Shown here: in pieces, positions 51,884-61,200 of the stretch
Layout of the letters: each line of letters starts with the position of its first letter
Position numbering within the stretch: the stretch's first letter is position 1
Assembly: GCA_903839085.1 (NCBI GenBank)
Contig: CAIMBE010000076.1
Location: forward strand, 1 to 64,000
Source: an uncultured beta proteobacterium
GTDB taxonomy: Bacteria > Pseudomonadota > Gammaproteobacteria > Burkholderiales > Burkholderiaceae_C
DNA: 64,000 bases
Direction of reading: 5' to 3'
Position numbers and translations under genes: made by a program
Notes under the pieces: model-generated
Seen by the model: the letters and a program-made list of their open reading frames with translations, nothing else
The model's database searches: none
What the model was told of the DNA's origin: nothing

Positions 51884-53038
51884 CTAGAGTGCGTCGCGGA
51901 TGATTTCGGTGATGTCCTTGACCTCGATGCCGGCACCGCCATCGGGTCGGCCCAGCCGACTGTCCTCGAAATTGGTGATGCAGTACGGGCAGCAGGTGGC
52001 GATTACCTCGGCGCCGGTATCGACTGCCTGCTGCAGCCGAATGTCGGAGAAGCGCTCGCTCTTGGGCGTTTCCATCCAGATGCGGCCGCCGCCGCCGCCG
52101 CAGCACATGCTGTTCATGCGCGACTCGGCCATCTCCTTGAGTTGCAAGCCCGCAATGCTCTTCAAGGCTTCGCGCGGCTGTTCGAAAATTCCGTTATGCC
52201 GACCCAGATAGCAGGGATCGTGAAAGGTGATCGTCTTGTTGATCGGCTTGGTCAGCTTGAGGCGGCCTTCCTTGAGCAACTGAAAAATGAACTCGGAGAT
52301 GTGCATGACGTCGAAGTGCACATTGAATTCGGGGTACTCGTTCTTGAAACTGTGATAGCAGTGGGGTGAAGAGACCAGTATCTTCTTGACGCCCTTGTTG
52401 ATGAACTCGCCGATGTTGCGCCGAGCCAGGCTCTTGAACAGGGCCTCGTCGCCAGTCTTGCGTATGCTCTCGCCGCAGCAGCTTTCATCTTTGCCGAGGA
52501 TGCCGAAGTCCACCTGGGCCGCCTGCAATATCTGCACCGTGGCGGTGGCGATCTTTTTGGCGCGCGGATCGTAGCTCAGGTAGCAGCCGGGGGAGTAGAG
52601 GATTTCCATGCCCTCGGCAAAGCGCTTGACGCCCAGGTCCTTGGCCCATTCGCCGCGCTTGTCGCGTGGCTCGTTGAACGGGTTGCCCTCGGCTCTGAGG
52701 CTGGCCGCGATGCGCGGTATCGGCGCTGCCGCGCCGGCGAAGACGTCGAACTCGGTGGCCACGCGGCGCAAGGCGATGCCGGACTCGATCTGCTTGACAT
52801 CGCGCGGACAGACCAGCGGGCACTTGCCGCAGGTGGTGCAGCGCCAGATGTCCTCGTTGTCGATTTCGGTCAGACCGAGCGCTGCCTCGCGCACCAGCTT
52901 GCGCATGCTGAACTTGCCGACCCGGCTCCAGGGGCAAACGGTGTCGCACAAGCCGCACTGGTAGCAATTCTGGAAAGCACCGCCGCCGTGGTTCTTGATA
53001 ACGTCAATGATCTCTTGCTGGGGCGTTACGGTTTCCAT
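51884..53038 (-). CDS. bamD: BamD-like HdrD/CCG-domain Fe-S protein, copy 1
   Basis: The protein has 384 residues. Two [4Fe-4S] motifs, CYQCGLCDTVCPW and CTTCGKCPLVCPRDV, are followed by two CCG domains: SPGCYLSYDPR...DESCCGESIRKTG, and HDPCYLGRHNGIF...MNSMCCGGGGGRIW. CCG cysteines bind non-cubane clusters in heterodisulfide reductase. It probably shuttles electrons between BamE and the BamBC unit. Confidence 0.9.
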   Translation of the reverse strand: METVTPQQEIIDVIKNHGGGAFQNCYQCGLCDTVCPWSRVGKFSMRKLVREAALGLTEIDNEDIWRCTTCGKCPLVCPRDVKQIESGIALRRVATEFDVFAGAAAPIPRIAASLRAEGNPFNEPRDKRGEWAKDLGVKRFAEGMEILYSPGCYLSYDPRAKKIATATVQILQAAQVDFGILGKDESCCGESIRKTGDEALFKSLARRNIGEFINKGVKKILVSSPHCYHSFKNEYPEFNVHFDVMHISEFIFQLLKEGRLKLTKPINKTITFHDPCYLGRHNGIFEQPREALKSIAGLQLKEMAESRMNSMCCGGGGGRIWMETPKSERFSDIRLQQAVDTGAEVIATCCPYCITNFEDSRLGRPDGGAGIEVKDITEIIRDAL

Positions 53039-53067
53039 GCGGTCTTTCGGAATCGTTTGTTTGCGAG

Positions 53068-53607
53068 CTAGAGCTTGGCGAGCTTGGCGACTGTCTCCAG
53101 CACCTTTTGCAGCCCGTACTTGTCGATCATCGACTCGACCCCGGATTCAACCTCGCCGACCTGCACCGGCTGCTCATCAACCTCCTCCTCGCGCTCTTCA
53201 TAGATCAGCGCGCCGTTGGGGCACCATTCGACGCACTTGGGCATCTTCAGCGGCGGGTTGTCCTCGCACATGTCGCACTTGAGCGGCAGGCCGGAGTCGG
53301 GCTCCTTGAACAGGTCGCGCGAGGGGCAGGAGGCACGGCAAAAATCGCAATTGCTGTATTCCTTGCCGTCGATGATGTACTTGTTCTTGCCGCTGCATTC
53401 AGCCGCCGTGTACTCGCCCGCGTAGACCGGCAGGTAGATGTCCTTCAGCGGATCGCGAATGATCTGGATGCGCGCACGCTTGGGGTTGGCGCTGCTGTAG
53501 CGCGGTCTCGCGTGGAAGGCAGAGCAGGCAAGTTCGCAGGCTCTGCAACCAATGCAATTGTTGGCATTGATGGTGATGTACTTGTTGATCCTCGTGACCT
53601 TGGCCAT
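53068..53607 (-). CDS. bamC: BamC-like electron-transfer Fe-S protein, copy 1
   Basis: The protein has 179 residues. Cysteine motifs for three [4Fe-4S] clusters are NNCIGCRACELACSAFHARP, SNCDFCRASCPSRDLF and LKCDMCEDNPPLKMPKCVEWC. It ends in a helical tail (SMIDKYGLQKVLETVAKL). In Geobacter, BamC forms the soluble BamBC catalytic unit with BamB. Here its BamB partner is encoded at the other end of the operon. It is preceded by the VOC gene after 30 bp. Confidence 0.9.
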   Translation of the reverse strand: MAKVTRINKYITINANNCIGCRACELACSAFHARPRYSSANPKRARIQIIRDPLKDIYLPVYAGEYTAAECSGKNKYIIDGKEYSNCDFCRASCPSRDLFKEPDSGLPLKCDMCEDNPPLKMPKCVEWCPNGALIYEEREEEVDEQPVQVGEVESGVESMIDKYGLQKVLETVAKLAKL

Positions 53608-53637
53608 GGCGGTGTACCCCTGTGAAGGATGGGAATT

Positions 53638-54069
53638 TCAGGCCTCGTTGGCAGCCCCGAGCTCGCGCCACTTGTAGTCGATCACCTCGAGCAGCACGCC
53701 GTTCATCTTCTTGGGGTGCACAAAGGCGAACTCGCAGTCGCGAAACGAGCGCAGTCCGCCGATCATCGGGTAGCCCATGGCCTTGATTTCCTCGACGGCG
53801 GCTGGCGTGCTGTCGACGTTGAAGCTGATCAGCATCACGCCTTCGCCGCGTTTTTCGATGAACTTGGCGACATCGCCGTCGCTGGTTGTCGACTCCATCA
53901 GCTCGAAGCCGACGCCGTCGAGCCAGTAGCGCGCCACGCGGATCTTCTCGGGTTCGTCAACATAGGCGTCGTCGGGTCCGGTCTTGCCGAGCATCGGCTC
54001 CCAGACCTTGCGCGCCTCATCGAGGTTGCGCACTGCGATGCAGATGTGATCGAGCTTGTTGACCTTCAT
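53638..54069 (-). CDS. VOC/glyoxalase family protein (methylmalonyl-CoA epimerase-like), first gene of class II cluster 1
   Basis: The protein has 143 residues from ATG 54069 (MKVNKLDHICIAVRNLDEAR), chosen for GGAGA eight bases upstream. The metal-ligand pattern of the VOC fold is LDHICIAV, FELMEST and VLLEVIDYK (C-terminal Glu); the LRSFRDCEFAFVHPKKMNGV segment resembles methylmalonyl-CoA epimerase. It leads the C-D-E-F-G-H-I-B operon. An epimerase or isomerase acting on an acyl-CoA product is a possible role, but nothing in the sequence fixes it. Confidence 0.8.
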   Translation of the reverse strand: MKVNKLDHICIAVRNLDEARKVWEPMLGKTGPDDAYVDEPEKIRVARYWLDGVGFELMESTTSDGDVAKFIEKRGEGVMLISFNVDSTPAAVEEIKAMGYPMIGGLRSFRDCEFAFVHPKKMNGVLLEVIDYKWRELGAANEA

Positions 54070-54460
54070 TTTTGTCTCCTTCGTTGCTTGGCTTCGCATA
54101 CCGCACCATGGTCATCGCCGCCCTGGCTTGACCGATTGAAAAAAAGTATACCATGATATGAACTATTTAAATATGTATATATAACGGGATATACAAATGG
54201 GGTTTGCATTGCGTGCTGATCGACGGCATTTAATGTCGGTATCTGCCCAAGTTTGACGAGCAGAAGACCGCCTGGCGGCGTGGCTCAAAGTCAGATCTTG
54301 ATCGCAGCCAGCAAGGATTTTGGCGCGAGCATCGGCAGCATTCGCTTGAAGTTGCACGCCGGAACAGGCAGACCCACCTGTGACTCAGGCCTGTCGGCAG
54401 GATCGAGTTTCGTGAGCCAACGGTTGGCGTGTGAGCAGGACGAGCGGCTGTTTTAGGCCG
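54070..54460 (-). promoter_or_regulatory. AT-rich control region of class II cluster 1
   Basis: The gap has no credible gene. An AT-rich island (54137-54195) contains, on the minus strand, TGGTATACT (54153-54145), an extended -10 that would start transcription ~40 bases before the VOC start. No good -35 is seen, as expected for an extended -10 or activated promoter. The remaining ~260 bp up to the bamI copy 2 stop shows nothing I can name. The strong AT content contrasts with the surrounding GC-rich DNA. Confidence 0.5.
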
Positions 54461-55123
54461 TCAAGAGACCGGCATGATGGGGATAACGACCCGTGGTTTG
54501 GCAACTGCCTTGACAGCGCGGGCTGCGGTCTTTCGCTGGCCTGGAAAGGCCAGCGCTTCGGTCAGCAGGTAAGCGGCCTGCGCATAGGATGTCGGACAGA
54601 TCGCAAAACATTCCTGGCAGTCCCAGCATTCGATCCTGGCGACTTCCGGAACAAAGCTGATCTGGCGCACCGAGCCGTTGTCGAAGAAGCTGACCGCGTT
54701 CTTTTTCTTCACCTCGTTGCAGTAACGCACGCACAGTCCGCACAGCACGCAGAACGACGCTTCCCGTTCAAACCGGTCCCGGTTGGCGCCATACTCCTCG
54801 GCCATTTTCACCAGTTCGGGGGCGTCCGGCGCGTGCGCCATCAGTTCCTCGACCAGCACCTTGCGGATCTTGTCCACCTTCTCCGAGCGGGTGCGCACCA
54901 CGATGTCGTTCGCCACCGGATAGAGGCAGGACACGACGTGGCTGGTCCAGCCGCGCGATTCGACTTCGACCATGCACAGGCGGCAGCCGCCGAAAGCTTC
55001 GAGCTTCTCGTGATGGCACAGCGTCGGGATGTAGATGCCTGCCTGCTGCGCGGCCTGCAGCAGCGTCATGCCGGCCTTGGCCTTGACCTGCCGTTCATCG
55101 ATCTTCAAAACGATTTCGGTCAT
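54461..55123 (-). CDS. bamI: BamI-like Fe-S protein (NuoG/HoxU N-terminal type), copy 2
   Basis: The protein has 220 residues. It carries a [2Fe-2S] motif CHHEKLEAFGGCRLC and two [4Fe-4S] motifs CVLCGLCVRYC and CWDCQECFAICPTSYA, as in copy 1. A 20-residue tail rich in Lys, Arg and Ala (RKTAARAVKAVAKPRVV) is absent in copy 1. Its start overlaps the bamH stop by 4 bp. It is the last gene of the second class II operon seen here. Confidence 0.88.
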   Translation of the reverse strand: MTEIVLKIDERQVKAKAGMTLLQAAQQAGIYIPTLCHHEKLEAFGGCRLCMVEVESRGWTSHVVSCLYPVANDIVVRTRSEKVDKIRKVLVEELMAHAPDAPELVKMAEEYGANRDRFEREASFCVLCGLCVRYCNEVKKKNAVSFFDNGSVRQISFVPEVARIECWDCQECFAICPTSYAQAAYLLTEALAFPGQRKTAARAVKAVAKPRVVIPIMPVS

Positions 55124-56772
55124 TTGCTGTCGCTCCCGCCGGCAATGCGCGCTTCATACTCGGGCTTGAAATAGCGGAACATGCTTTTGAGCGGGTCGCC
55201 CGAGGTCTTGCCCAGCGCGCACAGGCTGGCCACTCCCGTCACCTCGATCAGGTCCTCCAGTTGCTCAAGATCACCGGGCTTGCCCTCGCTCTTGGCCAGG
55301 CGGCTCAGGATCTGCAGCATCTTTGCCATGCCTTCACGACACGGCACGCACTTGCCGCACGATTCCTTGGTCAGGAAGCCCATCAGGTAGCGCGCCACCT
55401 CGACCATGTCGGTGTCCTCGTCCATCAGCAGCAGGCCGCCGGCGCCGATCGGCGCGCCGAGCTTGGACATGCCGTCAAAGTCCAGCGGCGCATCGATCAG
55501 GTCGGCCGGGATCGAGCCGCCCATGGCGCCGCCGAAGTGGATCGCCTTGAGCGTCTTGCCGTCGCGCACGCCGCCGCCGATGTCAAAGACCAGGGTGCGC
55601 AGCGGCGTGCCCATCGGCACTTCGACGATGCCGCTGTTGACAACGTTGCCCGACAGCGAAATCAGCTTCGTACCCTTGCTCTTTTCCGAACCGATGCTGG
55701 TGAACCAGTCGGCACCTTTCTCTATGATCTGGGGCACGTTGGCCCAGGTCTCGACGTTATTGAGGTTGCTCGGCTTGTCCCATATGCCCGAGACCGAGGT
55801 GCGGATGTACTTGGGCCGCGGTTCGGGCGGATTGCCTTCGATCGAGCGCATCAGGGCGCTCGACTCGCCTGAGACGAAGATGCCGACGTCGAAGTGCAGT
55901 TCGCACTCGAAGTCGAAGCCGGTGCCAAGGATGTTCTTGCCCAGCAGGCCGTATTCGGCTGCCTGGGCCAATGCGTTCCTGACATGCTTTTCCAGCAGCG
56001 GCATGTCGTGGCGCGTGTACATAAAGCCCTTTTGCGCGCCGATGGCGTAGGCGCCGATGATCAGGCCTTCGAGGATCTTGTGCGGGTTGCCGGTGAGCAT
56101 GGCCCGGTCCATGAAGGCGGCCGATTCGCCTTCGTGGCCGTTGACGATGACGTACTTGGTCTTATCCGGCGCGTTGCGGGTGGTCTCCCATTTCAAGCCG
56201 GCCGGGAAGCCGCCGCCGCCGCGGCCTCGCAGGTTGGCCTTCTTGACCTCGTCGAGCACCTGCTCCGGGCTCATCGAGGTCAAGGCCTTGACCAGCGCCT
56301 TGTAGCCGTCAAGCGCCAGATAGTCGTCGATCCTCATCGGGTCCAACTTCGGGTTGTCGCCGATCAGAAGGCGCGTCTGGTGCTTGTAGAACGGCACCTC
56401 GTGCATGTGCACCGCCCTGGCGCCGGTATTGGGGTCCTGGTACACCAGACGCTCGACGACCTCGCCCTTGAGCGTGGCTGTGATGATCTCCGGCACGTCG
56501 ACCGGGCTGACCTCGAAGTAGCAGATGTCCCCGGGAGTGACCACCACGTTCGGACCCTTCTCGCAGTAGCCGTGGCAGCCGGTGGTTCTGACCTCGACTG
56601 CGTTGCCGAGCGTGGCGGCTTGCGCGACGAAGGCAGCAGCGACCGCCGCCGAGTCCATGCCGTCGCAGGCTGCGCCGGCACAAACCGCGATGCAGGGTCT
56701 TGCGGGATCCCGGCCTGCCAGGATTTCTGCTCTGAATTTTTCCAGCTCAGCGGCTGATTGGAACTTTGGCAT
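55120..56772 (-). CDS. bamH: BamH-like NADH-binding flavoprotein (NuoF type), copy 2
   Basis: The protein has 550 residues from ATG 56772 (MPKFQSAAELEKFRAEILAG); the track frame adds 34 codons that overlap bamG. All motifs match copy 1: CHGYCEKGPNVV, RGRGGGGFPAGLKWE, NGHEGESAAFMDR and SCGKCVPCREG. Long stretches are identical between copies (for example SVSGIWDKPSNLNNVETWAN), which points to recent duplication or gene conversion in this module. Confidence 0.92.
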   Translation of the reverse strand: MPKFQSAAELEKFRAEILAGRDPARPCIAVCAGAACDGMDSAAVAAAFVAQAATLGNAVEVRTTGCHGYCEKGPNVVVTPGDICYFEVSPVDVPEIITATLKGEVVERLVYQDPNTGARAVHMHEVPFYKHQTRLLIGDNPKLDPMRIDDYLALDGYKALVKALTSMSPEQVLDEVKKANLRGRGGGGFPAGLKWETTRNAPDKTKYVIVNGHEGESAAFMDRAMLTGNPHKILEGLIIGAYAIGAQKGFMYTRHDMPLLEKHVRNALAQAAEYGLLGKNILGTGFDFECELHFDVGIFVSGESSALMRSIEGNPPEPRPKYIRTSVSGIWDKPSNLNNVETWANVPQIIEKGADWFTSIGSEKSKGTKLISLSGNVVNSGIVEVPMGTPLRTLVFDIGGGVRDGKTLKAIHFGGAMGGSIPADLIDAPLDFDGMSKLGAPIGAGGLLLMDEDTDMVEVARYLMGFLTKESCGKCVPCREGMAKMLQILSRLAKSEGKPGDLEQLEDLIEVTGVASLCALGKTSGDPLKSMFRYFKPEYEARIAGGSDSK

Positions 56773-56780
56773 GGGATGAC

Positions 56781-57233
56781 CTAGTCGTATTGTTTCAGGA
56801 CGTCGGCGACCTTTTCCGGCGTCATCCGGCCATAGTGCTTGCCGTCGACGATCAGTTCGGGTGCGATGCTGCAACTGCCTAAACAGGCGCCGGTTGCAAA
56901 CGTGAATCTGGCGTCGGCGTCGGTCTGCCCGTCCTTCAGGCCGGTGAGTTCCTCGACCTTGGCCTGCAGCCGGGCCGCCCCGCGCAGGTGGCAGGTCATC
57001 CCGGTGCAGACGTGCACTTCGTGGCGTCCCTTCGGGGTCAGGCTGAAGGTCTTGTAGAAGCTGGCGATCTGCATCACCTGGGCGAACGGCACCGCCAGCG
57101 CATCGGCCACCTGGTGCATCACTTCCCTGGGCAGCCAGTGGTTTTCGTGCTGGATCTCCACCAGTGCGTGGATCAGCGAGCTAGGCTGGCCCCGGTATTT
57201 CTCGATGATGGCGTTGACCTTTTCTTCGCTCAT
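56781..57233 (-). CDS. bamG: BamG-like [2Fe-2S] protein (NuoE type), copy 2
   Basis: The protein has 150 residues, the same length as copy 1. Ligand motifs are CTGMTCHLRGAARL and CLGSCSIAPELIVDGKHYG. The helical N-terminus (VNAIIEKYRGQPSSLIHALV) is alike. It is followed by bamH after 8 bp and preceded by a 187-bp gap holding a REP element. Confidence 0.9.
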   Translation of the reverse strand: MSEEKVNAIIEKYRGQPSSLIHALVEIQHENHWLPREVMHQVADALAVPFAQVMQIASFYKTFSLTPKGRHEVHVCTGMTCHLRGAARLQAKVEELTGLKDGQTDADARFTFATGACLGSCSIAPELIVDGKHYGRMTPEKVADVLKQYD

Positions 57234-57300
57234 GGTAAGGGTGAACCTTTGGTTGCCTGTGGGTTAAGGGGACAGAACATCGCCATTGCGACATTTCTTT

Positions 57301-57380
57301 CGTCATCGCGAGCGAAGCGTGGCGATCCATGGCTTCGGGCTGCATGGATTGCCACGTCGCTGCGCTCCTCGCAAGGACGG
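57301..57380. repeat. REP-like element in the bamF-bamG gap (cluster 2)
   Basis: CGTCATCGCGAGCGAAGCGTGGCGATCCATGG...GGATTGCCACGTCGCTGCGCTCCTCGCAAGGACGG belongs to the dispersed family. It is at the same operon position as the repeat-bearing gap of cluster 1, but the sequence there is a different repeat. Confidence 0.75.
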
Positions 57381-57420
57381 TGCTCCTTCATGTTTCGGGG
57401 TGACGTTGATGCCATGACAG

Positions 57421-58191
57421 TCAGGCGGCCGCGGCGACCTGTGCCTGCTTGCCGTTCAGACGGACCATGCCCTGCTCCGACAGGGCAAGCAGGTGGTGCG
57501 CCACTTCCGAGTCCTGGATGCCGAGCTTGTGCGCAATGGCATCGGTCGTCGTCACATCGGCGCGCAGTGCGCCCATGATGCGACTCATGGTCAGCTTGTC
57601 AAGCACCAGTTCCTTGAACAGCGGCTCGTAGTCGGGCCGGGCGAAGAACTCCTTGTAACCGTCTTGCGTCCGCTTGGCGACCCGGAAGCGCTCGCGCTCG
57701 ACCAGTTTGTAATACGGCACCAGTTGCGTCGCCGCCTTCAGGCCGGCCTGAAGGTCGGCGACGTCGCGACCTTCCGAAGAGCCGAAAGGGCCGAGGCTTT
57801 TGATCTTGGCGCCAAATTCGTTCATGATTTCTGCGAAGCGTATGCCTTCTCCGGCGGAGACCCACTCAAGGCGCAGCCGGTCGGAATTGACGCCGATGTT
57901 CTCCAGGATGCGCTTGGCGACGAAGCTGTTGCCCAGGGCGTCGTAATTGCCTTCGGGGTTGTAGTGGCAGTCGCCCAGATGGCAGCCGCCGATAAACACC
58001 CCGTCGGCCTTCTTGGCGAAGGCGCGGAAGATGAACTCCAGGTCGACCCGGCCCGAACACATCAGTCGGATCACGCGCAGATAGGGCGGATACTGGAAGC
58101 GCGAGACGCCGGCAAGATCGGCGCCGCCATAGCAGCACCAGTTGCACAGGAAACCGACGATGACCGGTTTGAATTCGGAGGGAGCAGCCAT
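57421..58191 (-). CDS. bamF: BamF-like MvhD-domain protein with C-terminal winged helix, copy 2
   Basis: The protein has 256 residues, equal in length to copy 1. The MvhD domain has CNWCCYGGADLAGVSRFQYP, MCSGRVDLEFIFR and IGGCHLGDCHYNPEGNYDA. The C-terminal segment TTTDAIAHKLGIQDSEVAHH again looks like a winged helix. There is no in-frame TGA, so it is not a selenoprotein. It lies 41 bp upstream of the bamE stop-side gap and is translated in the same direction as the rest of cluster 2. Confidence 0.87.
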   Translation of the reverse strand: MAAPSEFKPVIVGFLCNWCCYGGADLAGVSRFQYPPYLRVIRLMCSGRVDLEFIFRAFAKKADGVFIGGCHLGDCHYNPEGNYDALGNSFVAKRILENIGVNSDRLRLEWVSAGEGIRFAEIMNEFGAKIKSLGPFGSSEGRDVADLQAGLKAATQLVPYYKLVERERFRVAKRTQDGYKEFFARPDYEPLFKELVLDKLTMSRIMGALRADVTTTDAIAHKLGIQDSEVAHHLLALSEQGMVRLNGKQAQVAAAA

Positions 58192-58232
58192 TCTGGGTAC
58201 CTTAGGTCGGCGTTGTCAATATTCGGCGCGCA

Positions 58233-61200
58233 TCAGACTTCTTCGAGCGCGGCGTCGATCTGGTTGAACACTTCGTCGTCCGTGTAGTGCGAGAGGCTGA
58301 TGGCCGCGGTCGGACACTTGGCCACGCACAGCCCGTCGCCCTTGCACAGCACCGCATTGACCACCGCCTTCTTGCCGCGCGGCGTGTCCTCGAACGAGAT
58401 CGCGCCGTAGGTGCACACCGAGATGCAGGCACCGCAGGAGACGCAGTCCCTGGCGGCCACCGAGCACACGGCGCCCGAAGCAACCACCGTGTCGCGGGAC
58501 AGCAGGGTGAGGGCGCGTCCGGCCGCGCCGTAAGCCTGGGTGATGGTTTCCGACATATGCTTCGGATACTGCGCCGTGCCGCACAGGTAGACACCTTCCG
58601 CGGCAAAGTCCACCGGCCGCAGCTTGGCGTGGGCCTCCTGGAAGAAGCCGTCCGGGCCCAAGGGCACCTTGAACATGCGCGCCAGCTCGGCGGCGCCGGC
58701 GGCGGGGATCACCGCCGCAGCGAGCACGATGGCATCGACGTCGAGTTCGAGCTTCCTGCCCAGAATCGCGTCAAACGCGGTGACCCGGATGAAGCTGCGC
58801 CCGCCCTGTTCGAGGCTTTCGAGTTGCGGCTTGTCGTCCGGCTCAAAGCGAATGAACTTGACGTTCTGGTTGGACGCCTCGCGGTAGTAATCCTCGCGGA
58901 ACCCATAGGTCCGGATGTCGCGGAACAACACGTAGATTTCGACCTCCGGCTTGAGCGCCTTCATCTTCAGGGCGTTCTTCATGGCGCCGCTGCAGCAGAC
59001 GCGGGCACAATAGTTTCGGTCGTCGTTGCGGCAGCCGACGCACTGGATCATCACGACGCTCTGCGCCGTCATCAGTTTTTCTTCCTGCCGGGCGAGCTTT
59101 CCCTCCATCTCCAGCAGCGTCATCACCTGGTCGCTCTTGCCGTACAGGTACTCGGTCGGCTTGTACTCGGCGGCGCCGGTGGCGATGATGGCGGCGCCAT
59201 GCTTGATGGTGCGTGTGCGGCCCTTGGACTTGACCGTGGTCGTGAAATTGCCGACGTAGCCATCCACATGGGTGACCGCGGCGTCCATGATGGCGTGGAT
59301 CTTCGGATGCCGGTAGACCTTTTTCTTGAGGTCCTTGATGAAGGCCTGCACGTCCATGCCCTCGAGCGTGAAGTGGATGCGGTTGGCGACACCGCCGAGG
59401 TCCGAGGCCTTCTCGATCAGGTAGGTTTCGTAGCCCTGCTCGGCCAGCGTGTGGGCGCTGGTCATGCCGGCGACGCCGCCGCCGACCACCAGCGCGGTCT
59501 TGTCCACCGGCAGCGAGAACTCGTCCAGCGGCTCGAGCTTGCCGGCACGCGCCACCGACATGCGCACGATGTCCTTGGCCTTCTCGGTCGCGGCCTCCTG
59601 CTCCTTGGAGTGCACCCAGGTGCAGTGCTCGCGGATGTTGGCCATGTCGAAGAAGTACTGGTTGACGCCGGCCTCGCGCAGGGTGTCGCGGAACAGCGGC
59701 TCGTGCGTGCGCGGCGTGCAGGCGGCGACCACCACCCGGTTCAGGCCCTTGTCGCGGATGGTGTCGGAGATCGCCTTGGCGGTGTTGGTGGCGCAGGCGA
59801 ACAGGCTCTCCTCGACGTGCACCACGCCCGGCAAGCCCTTGGCGTACTCGGCGATGCCCGGCACGTCGACCACGCGGCCGATGTTGGCGCCGCAGCGGCA
59901 GACGAAGACGCCGACCCTGGCATCGTCCTCAGAGACATCTTTCTCTACCGGATAGACCCGTTCCTCGTTCAACTGCCCGCGCCGCGACATCAGCAGGTTG
60001 GAGGCCAGGGCGCTGGCGCCGCTGGCGCCCATCACCGCCTCGGGAATGTCCATCGGACCCTGGAAGGCGCCGCTGGTGAATATGCCCGCTCGACTGGTCT
60101 GCATCGGATTGAAGGGCTCGACCTTGCAAAAGCCGTGCTGGTTCAGCTCGATGCCAAAAACTTTGGAGAAGCGCGGGGCATCCTTGGGCGGTGCCAGGCC
60201 GACCGAGAGCACCACAAGTTCGAAGAACTCCTCCACCACCCCGTCCGGCGTGGTGTAGCGAATCGAGACATCCCCGGTTACCGGGTCTTCGCTGCCGACC
60301 GAGACGTAGCTACGGATGAAATGGACGTCGGGCAGTTTCTGTGCGCGCTGGTAGAAGCGCTCGAAATCCTTGCCATAGGAGCGGATGTCGTTGTGGAAGA
60401 TCTTGGCGTGCAGGTCGGGCAGGTGGTCCTTGGCCAGGATCACCTGCTTTTGCGTGTACGAGCAGCACACCGCCGAGCAGTAGCTGTTGGCGCCCTCAGG
60501 GTTGACCTGGCGCGAGCCGACACAGTGAATCCAGGCGATCTTGTGCGGATGCTTCTTGTCCGAGGGACGCAGGATCTGCCCCTCGTGCGGGCCGGTGGAG
60601 CAGAGCAGGCGCTCGAAGTCCATGCTCGTGACCACATTGGCGAACTGTCCGTAGCCGTAATCGTTGCGCGGCAAGGGGTCGAAGGTCTCGTAGCCGGGCG
60701 ACAGGATGATGGCGCCGACCTTGACCTTGATCTTCTCGGCTTTCTGGCCGAAGTCGATCGCGTTGTTTTCGCAGACAGTCTGGCAGATATTGCAGGTCTT
60801 GTCCTTGAGGAACAGGCAACTGTCGTCGATGTAGGTGACCAGCGGCACGGCCTGCGAAAAGTAGATATGCACGGCCTTGTTCAAGGACAGGTTCTGGTTG
60901 AACGGGTCGGGAACCTTGACCGGACAGTATTCGACGCAGACCGTGCAGCCGGTGCATTTGTCCTCGTTGACGTAGCGCGGCTTTTTCAACAGCGTGACGG
61001 TGAAGTCGCCGGGCTGGCCTTCGACGCTGTCGACGTCGGTGTAGGTCATCAACTGGATGTTGGGCTGCCGGTCGGTTTCGATGAACTTGGGCGACTCGAT
61101 GCACATCGAGCAGTCATTGGTCGGAAAGGTCTTGTCCAACTGCGACATCTTGCCGCCGACGGTGGGCGACTTCTCCACCAGGTAAACCTTGTAACCGCAC

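Noticed and set aside
54253-54456. 67-residue plus-strand ORF in the gap before class II set 1
   Set aside because: No ribosome site or motif, low protein-like character; chance ORF.
47980-58191. Selenocysteine codon and SECIS in bamF
   Set aside because: Both copies are uninterrupted by TGA and carry Cys at the motif, so no selenoprotein call is warranted.
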